Assembly (NCBI GenBank): GCA_963853835.1
Contig: OY970830.1
Location: forward strand, 38,897,966 to 38,961,965
Direction: 5' to 3'
From: Calendula officinalis
Lineage: Eukaryota; Streptophyta; Magnoliopsida; Asterales; Asteraceae
DNA: 64,000 nt
The position numbers and the translations under genes were made by a program. This document shows, in pieces, positions 1 to 10,841 of the stretch. How positions within the stretch are numbered: position 1 is the stretch's first letter; the number at the start of each line of letters is the position of its first letter. The notes beneath the pieces are model-generated. The model did no database searches. It was given only the letters and a program-made list of their open reading frames with translations, and was not told the origin of the DNA.

Positions 1-2583
1 TAGAAATGATGATGCCTCTAGAATCCTTAAACTCCACAAGATTTGGTCGAGTGAACTGCAAGGTTCTTTGTCTCCACATGTTCCACCACACGTCACCTTG
101 CCCATCAATCGTCCCATTCTCGCCTAATAAAATGACGATTAATTACATATAATATAATATAATACGCAAAGAATTTGAGATTAATTAATGAATACCAGTT
201 ATAATGACATCATGAAGACCGTCTCCATGGATGAAGCTCATGTACCTCCCCCCTGGGTGTTCTCTCCCTCTTCCATAAGATGGTAATGGAGCAATCAGAG
301 GCCAGTTTGATGTATCCTGAACCATCAATGGGTAAAAACATTGAAATTATATATTAGAAACTAGTAAATTTGCTATTGGTTTCAAGAATTACAATTCAAT
401 TTATTACTTGTTATGTTTATCTAATTGTGGGTAATGATACTCCTATGTTGTCATACAAGCTCTTAAGACCAGTGTTGTAAATATCGGTCTCGGCGATCGA
501 TTAATTGCCGCCTAGGCGCTTATCGACGGTCGAACGACCTTGATATAAAATTGTCGGTGAAATTAATCGGACCTGGTGGTCAACTTGTCAACATCCGTGA
601 ATATAGGTCAACTTCGTCAACATCGATGAATATCGCGGTCAATTCTACTCGAGAATATTGGTCAACGTCGGTGAATATTCGTCAAGTCAGTCAACATTGC
701 TAATATTTATTTGTTTTTAAATAAATTCTTTTATAATTAGGGTGCCCGCCTAGATACCGATTAATCACTGCCGAGATCAGTTAATCGATTGAAAGTTACA
801 GCTGATTTTTACAACCTTGCTTAAGACAACTATAATAAAAGTAGTAAACTATCTTATAGTTCATATATTATTTGCATGCAAAAAACTTACATAACTGAGA
901 TATAATATGATTAGTAATTATAATGTCCTGCTTTCCTTCTCTCTCTGTTGTAGCCCTAAGTCCTTAACGTACAAGTTTTATTGGTCTTTCTTTTTAGTTT
1001 TTAAAACATGTGAATCTTAATCTGTTTTGTAAAATGTGCAAGTTTTGGATTTAATTGCTTTTGGGACAAAAGCAGCAGAGGACTTGCTATACATAATGTT
1101 GGAAGAGAGTCCAAAAGTTCTTAAACCAATACAATTTTTTTATTACATTATCCACTACTCCCCAGATTGTTTATATAAAACTAATTATCTCTTTGCCAAG
1201 AAACAAAGACTTGATATATTTTTCATTCTAAAAAAACATTTGATACTATTAAAAATCACTAATTATCATACACTTAAAATACTATTTAACAGAACCTTGA
1301 GGACTACTAATTATCAAACAGATATTAATGAATTGTTTGTAGAACACATATTGCATATTTTTAAATAATTCTAAAAAAGATGATTTTCCAGTAAGAGTAA
1401 GCTAATAATGCCATCCTATACATAGCTGTCGTTATTTATTTCCCAATAATAGATCAAATGCACGCGCACATGCGATTGGGCCCGCATGCAGATATAGGAA
1501 CCCACTAAACTTTGCTATCAGCCCTTCTCCTTAACTTGTACCCAACAAATTTATTTCACACACAACATATATAAATAATTAAATATTAAATAATATTATA
1601 CAGCACCTTACATTAAGCAAAATGTTCTCCAAAAAATTTTCCTATGTAAAATCTATTTATTTTTTAAGATAACTTTCACTACTTTTTATGTTTCCTGGGT
1701 CTCTAATAAACAAAACTTTCTCCCTCCTTTAAGAAATCATTAACTCATCAAGATGGGCAAAGTATTATTCTATCCAAACAAAATATTCTTCACTCGTTTA
1801 ATTCCATACTTCAATTAGCAACAATTCAAAATAAATACAATGTGTGTACATATTATTTATTTAATTAACTAATAGCAATATCTCAAACCATGATGGTCTA
1901 GCAGTAAAAGTCTCTAAAATGATCTGGTCACGTATTCGATCTTTTCTCTAGCTATATATTTGTCAGATCGAAAACAGTCACGGTAATGGTTAAATCGCGT
2001 ACATCACGAGTAAGCTAAGCCACTCAGGTAACCGTTAAAAATAAGTTTACCAAAATAGCAATATCTCACGATTTAAGCGTTTGAAAAATATCATTAATTT
2101 AACACAAAATTCAAGCAAAATTTCAAACTTGAATAATAAACTCACAACAAAGTCATTCGACTAGTAAGATTGAAGCTCATTCCAACAAGTTTTTTGAAAT
2201 TAATAGTGTTGAAAAAAAATGCAATGTATGAAATGAAGTACCTGTGAAGCTTTGATAACAGCACCTTTAGCTAGATACAGAGTCATTCGACTAGTAAGAT
2301 TGAAGCTCTCTGTTAAATAAACACCAGCAGGAATATAAAGAAGCGTCCCTCCTCTCCTTCTCAAATGCTCAATTCGGTAAATTGCCTCTCTGAACGCTTT
2401 CGTATTCAACGTTTTTCCATCTCCGACAGCACCGAAATCAGTTATCGATATCTTATCATTCCGGTACACCATCGGCACAATTCCAGAACACGTAACTACT
2501 TCCGCCGCCGCGCCGGAGCACTGCAGGAACACTAATACTACGGCGAAACACGTTATCACATCCCTAACTCCTCCGTGCTTCAT
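1..2583 (-). CDS. GH28 polygalacturonase-like protein, 5' part (3 exons seen)
   Basis: Glycoside hydrolase family 28 (pectin lyase-like) protein, expected to be secreted and to act on cell-wall pectin. Exon 1 is 2583-2242, exon 2 316-196, exon 3 123-1 and continues past the left edge. Exon 1 starts with ATG and a hydrophobic signal-peptide-like stretch (ITCFAVVLVFLQCSGAAAE), then SITDFGAVGDGKTLNTKAF, the usual N-terminal GH28 block. Exon 2 encodes NWPLIAPLPSYGRGRE and IHGDGLHDVIITG; exon 3 encodes GENGTIDGQGDVWWNMW. The junctions keep frame (phase 0, then phase 1) with GT donors and AG acceptors. The catalytic NTD/DD/GHG motifs lie outside the window. Intron 1 is about 1.9 kb and carries a hAT MITE and a SINE. 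Family assignment is firm; substrate and biological role are inferred. Confidence 0.9.
470..819. mobile_element. hAT-type MITE
   Basis: A 350-bp non-autonomous element. Its ends are inverted: CAGTGTTGTAAATATCGG on the left, and CAAGGTTGTAAAAATCAGC reading inward from the right. It is flanked by a perfect 8-bp target duplication, CTTAAGAC (462-469 and 820-827), the size made by hAT transposases. There is no coding capacity. The interior holds several degenerate copies of a GTCAAC..TC..TGAATAT module between 575 and 700. Confidence 0.85.
1886..2053 (+). mobile_element. tRNA-derived SINE
   Basis: A short retroposon with a tRNA-like head: A-box-like GGTCTAGCAGTAAAAG near 1895 and B-box-like GGTCACGTATTCGATC near 1926. 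The 3' end reads ACCGTTAAAAA followed by a short A-rich stretch. The insertion is flanked by a perfect 15-bp target duplication AATAGCAATATCTCA (1871-1885 and 2054-2068). It sits in intron 1 of the GH28 gene, antisense to it. Confidence 0.8.
2151..2178. repeat. 28-bp intronic copy of GH28 exon 1 sequence
   Basis: Positions 2151-2178 are identical to 2281-2308, which lie inside exon 1 and encode part of TESFNLTSRMT. The two copies are 102 bp apart in the same orientation; the intronic copy starts 63 bp beyond the donor site. Identity stops abruptly at both sides. Confidence 0.85.
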
Positions 2584-2873
2584 TTCGTGTTACGTTTAGG
2601 GCTCATTAACTGTTTCAATTGTTTTTTACTTTTTGCCCCCTGGAATTTAGGAAAGGAAATTGTTAGATCGGGAAATGACGTAACGTGACGGAAAATCTGG
2701 AGAGTAGATATTGATTGTGTAAATGAGTAGATCCAAGGAATAATATAATTTGCAAGGGAATATGTGTGTAAATCTGCGATTATTCTATAATATCAGCATG
2801 AGACATTACAAAATCCAAATAGGGAATCTAATTTATTCGAAGAATAACATATATGGGAGAAAGCTGTGCTTAC

Positions 2874-3017
2874 GGAGGTGAGACGGCGGAATACGGCGGT
2901 GGAGATAGCAATCAGCTGGTTTGCGTGGAAGTATTCGTCTTGTTTGCTACCTCCTGCTGTTGTTTTTGAGAGAGGTGAGACTAAGAGTGGAAGATAGCAA
3001 CCGACACGAGACGCCAT
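2874..3017 (-). pseudogene. Orphan first exon of an unidentified gene
   Basis: An ATG-started 48-codon open stretch, beginning MASRVGCYLPLLVSPL and ending AVFRRLTS, followed by a good donor (GTAAGC at 2873-2868). The composition (Ser/Thr/Arg-rich, no acid cluster at the start) resembles an organelle transit peptide, but this is inference. No continuation exon is visible before the GH28 start at 2583, so it is a gene fragment, or a first exon whose partner I cannot find. A diverged duplicate lies at 8.8-10.8 kb. It could instead be an alternative leader for the GH28 gene, for which I see no acceptor support. Confidence 0.3.
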
Positions 3018-3149
3018 CTTTTGGCATTCATATTTGCTTAAATGCGTGAAAGCGCGTGACCCTTGTCATATTAATTAACGCTGTGTTTTTTCTTTTTTTT
3101 TTTTTCTTTTTCAACGGTCAATTCTTGTTAAAATCTTCGAAGCATATAA

Positions 3150-4062
3150 CGTTTCAGTGATACGTTTTAAATTTTATAGTTTTTAAAGTTAATTATTATA
3201 ATTAAAGTGATCAAAGGATATAGTATATAGATAATGATGTTTAAAAATAAAAATAAAGGTAAATGTGTCATTTCACTATATTAAATGATATAGTTCATAG
3301 GTGTTAACCGAGTTATTACTCGGCCCGATAAGATAGTCGGGTTACGTGTCAACTGGTTCAATACTTCAACCGATGGGTCAATTAAGAACGTATAAAAAAA
3401 TATTATACAAAAGATGTGTACATCATGCAGTAGATCTTGTATATAGTTATACATTTAAAGTAAAAAGATTAAAACTTAGGTCAACCAGCGTTGCCGGTTT
3501 TCACAATAACCGTCGAGTTGAACCGAGTTAATTCTAAGTAAAAAATCGGTTAACTTCAACCTGCCCTCTTAAGGATGGAATCCCCTTTTTGCAATGATAT
3601 TCGACTAATAAAAATAAAGGTAAATGTGTCATATCACTATATTAAAGGATATAGTTAATAGGTGTCAACCGAGTTATTACTCAACCCGATAAGATATTCG
3701 ACCTTTTTGCCCTCTTAAGGATGGAACCGGTTAACATCTCCCGTTTTGATCCCATCATGCTTCTTTTTGTAGTTAATGAAAATGTACTTGCGTCATGGCT
3801 TGAAAATGTTGCAATTGTTCTATTATTAAACGTTTGTGGAGTTTGAAAGAGATATATGGCTTGGAATTGACTTGGATAAATGATGATTCAAGTGCCGGAA
3901 ATTGGGATGAAGGATATTTTGTGTTAGTTTGGTTTTAAAAAGTAGAAGATGGTGTAGAAGTATCATTTAAAAGATTAAGCGGCTCATGTGGTTGAGAAAT
4001 GGTTTGATTCTTGATTTGGAAAATAAAAAGATGAAAGGAAAGATTGATTATAGAAGAGAAAG
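3150..4062. other. Intergenic stretch with two degenerate Stowaway-like interiors
   Basis: No gene is visible. About 95 bp at 3245-3340 is repeated at about 3608-3700 (AAAGGTAAATGTGTCAT, then GTTATTACTC). The same phrases resemble the interior of the Stowaway MITEs annotated elsewhere, so these look like terminal-less remnants duplicated in tandem with a spacer. Confidence 0.5.
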
Positions 4063-6849
4063 TGTAACATCTCGAGACCCGGCCTATTATTTTATTACTT
4101 TCGGTAAAGTAATATTCTATTATTTAATATTTAATTTAATATTTAATTTGATTTAATTGTATTTTAACTAAGGGGTTAAAATTAGCATTAACTGATATAA
4201 TTGAGCATGAAGATGATAATTATATTTTTGAATTAACTTTTGAATTACAGTTCCGAAAATATTTTCGTTATTAAAATCTGAGTTGGATAAGTATTTTTAA
4301 ATAAATCAAACGCGATCTAGACTTTCAATATTACGTTTAAATGAAACTATCTGAACTGAGGAAGGGGGTGTACATGGCTTAGGAGGGGCAGATGTCAATT
4401 TTGGGGGTTTTTTCCTTTTGTTTCTCTTGCCTGTCACGATCTTCACACACACATACATGCATTTTGATTTTTTTGGAAGCTCTCCATTGTTGAAGACCTT
4501 CTCTAGCTCTTTCTTTCCCTGATTTTCGAAATCAACACCATCCCAAGGTAGGGTTTATGCTAAATGTCCATATCTTGTGTGTTCTTGCTAATTGAGAATT
4601 AGGGTTCTTGAGTTTTTGGGGTTTTCTTGCTATGTTGTTAAATTTATGAGTTATTATGATTCCCTTATGCTTATTAAGTTCAATATGTGTGAAATTGTTA
4701 TTTACAATATTGAATTGTGAAGCTGCCATGAAAACTCCATTAATGGAGCTAGAGGAAGAAGATGGGTTACTTTAACTAGTTCTTAAACTTATGAAGTTTA
4801 TGTGTTTTATATGTTTAATTGGGTTAAAAATCATATTAGAATTGATATTAGTTGTTTATATCTAATTATGGGTTAAAATTGGTGAATTGAGATGATGATC
4901 ATGGTGTTTGGATGAATTTTGGTGAAAAGGTCCGTAAGCAAATTTTTAACAGCTTTTTCTCAGAATTTTGATGACTTTGTAAAAATCATATAAAATCAAC
5001 CGTGACTCCGTTTTGGGCGTGCGACCAGTCGTTTCGAAGGTCTATGAGTCTACTTTAATTATATCATATTTTCCTGAACTGATATGGTCATAGAAGTGTT
5101 CAGATTTCTGAGTTAGTACAAGAGGTTGGATGTGTTTTTTTTCGGTCAAACATGTATTGAAAACTTTGTGTGTTTCGATGTATAATATGTAAACATGAGG
5201 TTTGTCATAAAATGGTAATTGTATACTTGATGAAATGATAATTATGTGTTTGAAAATATGAGAAGTTAATAAAATGGTTTTGACCCGTTTTCTAGAATAA
5301 CTAGTTATATTAAGAATTGTTAACTTTGGTCAAAGTAAAAGGTTAACATTTACATGGGATAATTAGCTCATCAAAAATGGTTCATATATGTTTATAAAAT
5401 GATGTGTACATGTTAATTGATGTATTGGTTACGGATTTGGGGAGTATTATGATAAATTGTTCGGTTTTGACCCGTTTGGGCCTATGTGCTAAAAATTTAA
5501 AATGCATTATTTGGTATACACTTGACTTAAGAAGTCTAAATATGATAAGTTGGGAAATTATAGAATTTCAAGGCATGAATTAGGTAGTTTCAAAGTTAGT
5601 TTATGAGTTTTGCCCCGTTTGTATACTATGCGTTAAATTAGTAATTTATATGACTTTTGACTTGGTAAATGTTTGGCATGCTTGTAGTTTGACTAGTAAT
5701 CATGTAAATGATTGATTGTGTGCACTTTGACATATTGGAAATAATAAATTGTAGTCTGGACTTGAATATGCACTTTTGACCCGTTTGGTTACATTATGTC
5801 AAAATAGGGTTTCTTGCTAATATGTGGGTTGACTTTGACTTGTAAAAGTCTTAGATGAGTGGCAATGAATTGTTGATAGAATGCAAGTAATAGTAGAGAT
5901 ATTAGAATGAGATATTGGCTTTGAACTTAAATTGGTATTCGTTATTATTTGGCGATTTCGGGTTACTAACTCGGTTTATATTGTTAATACAGGCAAAGGG
6001 AAGGAAACTCAGTAATATAAGACCACTGAGTTTGACGAATTGCGGTGCTCAGGTGAATGGATTTAGCCTTCAATCTATAGGTGTACAAATTGGTAGGAAA
6101 TTGGGTTGCTTTGGTAAGAAAAGGATGCAGGATTTGGTGCCTGGGGAAGTTCGCGACGCGAACTTGAGACAGAGAATTGGGGACTGGAACGTGAGGAAGT
6201 TCGCGGGTCGTGAACTTCGAATTCGCGACGCGAACTCTCTCAGGTTTGGTTTTCTTGGCTGCAATTGTTATTGCAGGCCCACACTTCGGTATAAATAATT
6301 CGGTAATTAATTATGTGCACATTTGGGGAAGAGGTCAGTAATTGGAACATTCTACTGAGCATATGTTTACTAATGATACGGTGTACCGTCCTTAGAAGCA
6401 CTGGTTGTTCTAAGGAGGTACACACCGTCATTGAGTAAAGGGCTATCGGTTATCATTGTTAGGCCAACAATGATTTAAGGCTTCGGCAGAACCACCGTTA
6501 CTCTTCAAAATTAACTAATTGGGATAATAAGATTTATCATTCGGTTGTTCTAATTTATTGTTGGTTTGAGTTCATTCACTTAGCTGTTAGCTAATCCCCA
6601 CCTCGTTGACTCTTTTGCAGATTTAGCTTCCGGGCGGGTCAAGGGGTGTTATAGGAATGATTGACCAACACTCTGATTTTGGTATAGTTGTAACCGAGCC
6701 GCTGTATGTTTATAACACTGCAAAACTACTTTTAATATTTTGGAAAATTTATTGTAAAAGGCCTGTTATATGTTTTAACTGTTTTGTGATGGTTCTTAAT
6801 GCGCTTCCGTTATTTAAAAAAAAAACCGGGTTCAATTTGCGGTGTTACA
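4063..6849 (+). mobile_element. Solo LTR of a Tekay/Del-like Ty3/gypsy element
   Basis: A 2787-bp LTR starting TGTAACATCTCGAGACCCGG and ending GCGGTGTTACA. Its ends match the 5' LTR at 57731-60065. It is flanked by a perfect 5-bp duplication GAAAG (4058-4062 and 6850-6854), with no internal region, so it is the product of recombination between two LTRs. It contains palindromes around GCGACGC (6145-6240) and several TTGACCCGTTT motifs. The open frame at 5915-6298 is within the LTR and has no recognisable product. Confidence 0.9.
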
Positions 6850-6854
6850 GAAAG

Positions 6855-7439
6855 AAAGGTAAATGTACGATTTTTAAGTTAAAGGGGGAGTTGCCGCCTG
6901 TGCTTTGCGACGGGTTGTAAAGATATACATCATATTTATAAATTAACATGTTATTAATTTTGCCAAGTTAATCTAGACAATTATTATCTTAGATTATACT
7001 ATTCAAACACTATAAGAAAGTATTAAAATGATATTATGTTAAAAAAAGCCTAAACACTATTTATCTATTGTTCATCCCTGTAATTGTTATTATAGGTAAT
7101 GAGTGGGATATTTATATAGTACGTATTGGGGATGCATTTTTTAAATTATTTGGTTAAAGCGTGTTTCCAATGGATATATAATTATATTTTTGAACGATCT
7201 GAGTGGTAAAACAAACTACAGTAAATTTTTGGTTGTTCAACGCCACAAAGATTATCATGGACCCAATTACCGTGTCGACAACCATGCAACCACCATGCCA
7301 CTCACGTAGTCGATGGTGGCATCATCAGACCCAAACCGCGACACCGTATGGCACCATTCCATGTGCTCTAAAGCCTGATAAAAAGAAGCAAGTGTGACCC
7401 TCACACTGCCAACAAAAGTCAATAATACTTGTACCAACA
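6855..7439. other. Intergenic, nothing recognised
   Basis: AT-rich to mixed sequence without a supported gene. The short open frame near 7203-7397 has no domain. Confidence 0.5.
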
Positions 7440-7600
7440 AGTAAATCCAGGATCAAAATTAACCGGGGCTTTCATAAAACTTTGAGCGGGGACTGTATAT
7501 AAATTTTGCACTAATTTTTTGTATTAAAAAATTATCCACATGGAAGTGGTCCACCAAGTGGGGGACATGCACCCCTCTTAATTGCTAATGGATCCGCCAG
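7440..7600. mobile_element. Short hAT-like MITE (tentative)
   Basis: About 161 bp with weakly related inverted ends (AGTAAATCCAGGATC; CTGGCGGATCCATTAGC read inward from the right), between near-identical 8-mers TACCAACA (7432-7439) and TGCCAACA (7601-7608). One mismatch in the duplication and a degenerate left end keep this tentative. Confidence 0.45.
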
Positions 7601-7655
7601 TGCCAACAGGGTCGACTCCTCTCGTTGGTTTCTTCCCTTTTGCCATACTATCGGC

Positions 7656-8058
7656 CAAGGTTCTAGAAAGTGTAAGGCGTGGCGTGACGGTGCTATCAAG
7701 CCTCAATCCATGACGAATCATGGCGGGCCAGGTCGTTTTTCAATACGTGATTTAACGCGGCAAATTTTTTATATAATTTATATATGTATATCAAAATAAA
7801 ATTTTTGTATAGATTTATTGATTTATATAACAATTCATTATAAAGTTCACAAAAAGTGTTATATCCAAATTTATAATTATATATGTCATCATTTAGAAAA
7901 AAAAAATTCCCAGCCACCTAACAAGAAACTCGTCATAAGGCGCACCTTATCGCGCCTTATCTCACGCCACGCCACGCCTAGCCGCCATGATATGTTTTGT
8001 AACGTCGACACCGCGCCTCACGCCTTGGCGCCGCCATGACGCGTTTTTTAGAACCTTG
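7656..8058. mobile_element. hAT-type MITE, 403 bp
   Basis: Inverted ends CAAGGTTCTAGAAAGTG and CAAGGTTCTAAAAAACG (the right end read inward) flank a GC-richer region with many GGCG and CATGGCG words. It lies between 8-bp duplications CTATCGGC (7648-7655) and CTATGGGC (8059-8066), one mismatch. No coding capacity; the short open frames at 7696-8039 are incidental. Confidence 0.8.
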
Positions 8059-8164
8059 CTATGGGCACTTGGCATGAGGCGTCAGATGCCAGGCGTCGGT
8101 GGAATTCTTCCTTTAGGGGAAGAGTTGAAAGGCTGAAATGATGGGGCATCTTGGTAATTTTATA

Positions 8165-8467
8165 CTTCCTCCGTATCAAAATAAGTGATACAAATTAGTT
8201 TTCACGTTTTTTGAGGCAAAAGATTGCAATGAAGATTAAATTGGATAGTTAGTGAGTGAGGGGTCCCACATAGTATGATTAAAGTGAGTTTAATGATGTT
8301 TAAAAGTAAAAGTAAGGGTAATTGAGTAATTTCACTTTATTAAAGGGATAGTTAGTGGGTATGGGTCCCACTATATTTTATCAAATAAGGAAAGTTTGAA
8401 AGTGTATCACTTATTTTGAAACACCCCAAAATGGAAAGTGTATCACTTATTTTGAAACAGAAGAAGT
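8165..8467. mobile_element. Stowaway-type MITE (Tc1/mariner)
   Basis: 303 bp with ends CTTCCTCCGTATCAAAATAA and, inward from the right, CTTCTTCTGTTTCAAAATAA; TA target duplications at 8163-8164 and 8468-8469. The interior phrase AGTTAGTGGG and the AAAGT core recur in the copy at 24953-25263. Confidence 0.85.
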
Positions 8468-8639
8468 AGGATATTTGATATTTTGTGTGTGTATATTTTA
8501 TAATGGTGGGACCCAAAAATCGAAGAGGAGGGGTATTGATGACATGAGTATGTCAATTGGAGTGTGAGCTGACACGGTGCTGAGTTTGCAAAAACTGATG
8601 GCGTCAGTTGCATCACTGTTGGCACCAGTCTAACAACCC

Positions 8640-8765
8640 CTCTTTGTTTTGTTTTTGTCTTTTTTAATATTGATTTTGACTCGCTTTGCGAACCGACTAA
8701 TATTGAGACGATGACTTGCTTTATGGGTAGCCCGGAGTCGGTGCAACCTCCATAGTCAAAGGGGT
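8640..8765. repeat. Dispersed repeat module, copy A
   Basis: The region around 8680-8760 contains GACTCGCTTTGCGAACCGAC, then TAATATTGAGACGATGACT, then CCCGGAGTCG. A diverged copy with the same order of words lies at about 16815-16890. I see no terminal repeats, coding frame or A-tail. Confidence 0.5.
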
Positions 8766-8955
8766 ATATTTTTTGGTCGGATTTTTCCCTACTGTGCTTA
8801 CGGAGGTGAGAAAGATGTGCTTACGGAGGTGAGACGGCGGAATAAGACGGTGGTGCGGTGGAGATAGTAATCAGCTGGTTTGTGTGGAACTATTCGGCTT
8901 GCTTGATAGTTGCTACCTCCTGGCTCATGCTGTTGTTTCTTAGAGAGGTGAGACT

Positions 8956-9995
8956 GAGGGTGTGCTTGATTGGAGATATTGAGGGGTGTGCAATGGGATT
9001 GATTATCATTATAAATGCTTGGTTTGTTGTAAGGTAATCAATCATTACTTACTACTAAGTAATACATCATTCCCCACCAAATTGGGGGTAATGAACTCTA
9101 TAATGCTTTAACACACAATTATTATATTATTATTATTATATATAAATATAATATGATAGTATTATATTAATTAATATTGTTATTATATTAATTAATATTA
9201 TTATTATATTAATATATAATATTATTATATTAATTAATATTATTATTGTATCAATTAATATTATTATATTAATTAATATTATTATTGTATCAATTAATAT
9301 TATTATATTAATTATTATTATTATATTAATATTAATTAATATTATTATTATATTTATATTAATTAATTATTATTATATTAATATATAATATTATTATATT
9401 AATTAATATGATTATTATATTAATTAATATTATTATATTAATAATATAATATTATTATCTTTATTAATATTTATATTAATATTAATTAATATTATTATTA
9501 TATTTATATTAATTAATTATTATTATATTAATATATAATATTATTATATTAATTAATATGATTATTATATTAATTAATATTATTATATTAATAATATAAT
9601 ATTAGTATCTTTATTAATATTATTATTATATTAATTAATATTATTATTATATTAATTAAATACTTGATAAACCAAACAGCATTAATGGTCAAGGGAATAT
9701 TAAAGAATACCCATTGTATTCTTTAGTATTCGTATTACCTTTCCATTTTCCATTACTCACTTTAAACCAAGCGATCCTGAGACTATCCCAATTAGCAAAC
9801 TAATCCAACCCAACCTTTTCAATTAAAAATAATATCTCTACCTTCCACCTACACAACCCAACCCAACTTTATCTCTCATGTGACCTTGGTCTCCTCCACC
9901 AACCTAGGTCACCTCTTTTGGTGACCCCCTCTCTCTTTTTATTATTATTTTATTGGGTGACCCAACCCCAATCAATACCAATGGGAGTAGTCTCA
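8956..9995. mobile_element. AT-rich insertion, probably a non-autonomous element
   Basis: About 1.04 kb inserted in the duplicated exon fragment, between two copies of GAGACT (8950-8955, 9996-10001). The outer ends are only weakly inverted: GAGGGTGTGCTTGATTGG on the left, TGAGACTACTCCCATTGG read inward on the right, both followed by similar TATTGA..GGGG words. The superfamily is unclear. Most of the interior is the AT microsatellite at 9111-9660. Confidence 0.45.
9111..9660. repeat. TTATTATATTAATTAATAT-type low-complexity array
   Basis: About 550 bp of almost pure A/T built from TTATTA and TTAATTAATAT words. It includes a 150-bp tandem duplication: 9331-9480 repeats at 9481 to about 9625 with very few differences. 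No coding content. Confidence 0.85.
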
Positions 9996-10019
9996 GAGAC
10001 TAGCTTGGAATATGGCAAC

Positions 10020-10683
10020 TAGGGGTGTTCACTATTCGGATATAACCGGATTGTCCAATTGGACATTTTAGATCGGACTATTTGGATTGGTTATTTGGTT
10101 TTTTGGATCGGTTTGGACTTGAACCAAATTAATAGTTTGGATTTCGGATTGGATTTGGTTTCCTTTGTGAAAACCGGATTGTCCAAAAAAACCGAATAGT
10201 AATATATAGTAGATTGAGTTATATACTAACACTTGTTGGTTTCCATTGTAAGCAAATTATGGTTTCCCTTTTCTGTACATTTCTTATAGTAAATTGATTT
10301 ATATATTAATGCTCGTTGCATTTTATATTGTATCAGTTGGTGATGTACCAATCTTTTTGGAGTTTTTGATAAAGTTGATGTCAAATTTTTTGCATATATG
10401 ATTGTAAATGTCACAAGCTATGAATTAAACTTGTTTTTATATACAGAGTAATTTATCATTTTGGAATTTTACATATGAACTTAATATTATTTATGTTATT
10501 TACTTTTGGAATATTTCAAAAATTTTAAGGAAAAACCAAACCAACCAAATTGTTATTTGGTTCAGATCGGTTTGGTTTTCGATTTAGTTTGGACGGTTCG
10601 GTTTGAACTTTTGAAAACCGGATTTTATTTGGTTTCACCTATTTGATTCGGATAAAACCAAACCGTCCAAACGAACACCCCTA
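10020..10683. mobile_element. hAT-type MITE, 664 bp
   Basis: Perfect inverted ends TAGGGGTGTTC...GAACACCCCTA, flanked by a perfect 8-bp duplication ATGGCAAC (10012-10019 and 10684-10691). TAGGGGTG is a typical hAT end. The interior holds repeated ATTTGGATTGG/CGGTTTGG words and no open frame of note. It interrupts the duplicated exon fragment. Confidence 0.9.
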
Positions 10684-10841
10684 ATGGCAACCGACACGAG
10701 ACCGCATGTTTTGTCATTTATACTTGCTTATCGTGAAAGCGCGTGGCCTTGTCATATTAATTAACGCTGTTTTTTTTACTTCTTTTCCGTTTTCTTTTTC
10801 AACGGTCAATTCTCTGTTTAAGATTTTAGAAGCATATGATA

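Larger units (their letters stand above)
317..2241 (-). other. Intron 1 of the GH28 gene, enlarged by transposons
   Basis: The intron is bounded by a donor at 2241-2240 and an acceptor at 318-317 on the minus strand. It holds a 350-bp hAT-type MITE (470-819), a 168-bp SINE (1886-2053) and a copied 28-bp piece of exon 1 (2151-2178). The remaining sequence, about 820-1870, is AT-rich. The 110-codon plus-strand open frame at 1036-1368 has no recognisable domain and I treat it as chance. Confidence 0.8.
8792..10841 (-). pseudogene. Broken duplicate of the orphan exon region (2868-3150)
   Basis: Positions 8792-8955 match 2868-2960 and 10002-10019 plus 10684-10841 match 2980-3150, in the same order and orientation (shared words include TGTCATATTAATTAACGCTG and TTTTTCAACGGTCAATTCT). 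The match is interrupted by a roughly 1-kb AT-rich insertion (about 8956-9995) and by a hAT MITE (10020-10683). An ATG is retained just upstream of the MITE but the frame is destroyed. This is a dead paralogous fragment. Confidence 0.7.

Noticed and set aside
1036..1368. 110-codon plus-strand open frame
   Set aside because: It lies within the GH28 intron, is AT-driven in composition (Ile/Leu/Tyr/Phe-rich) and has no recognisable domain.
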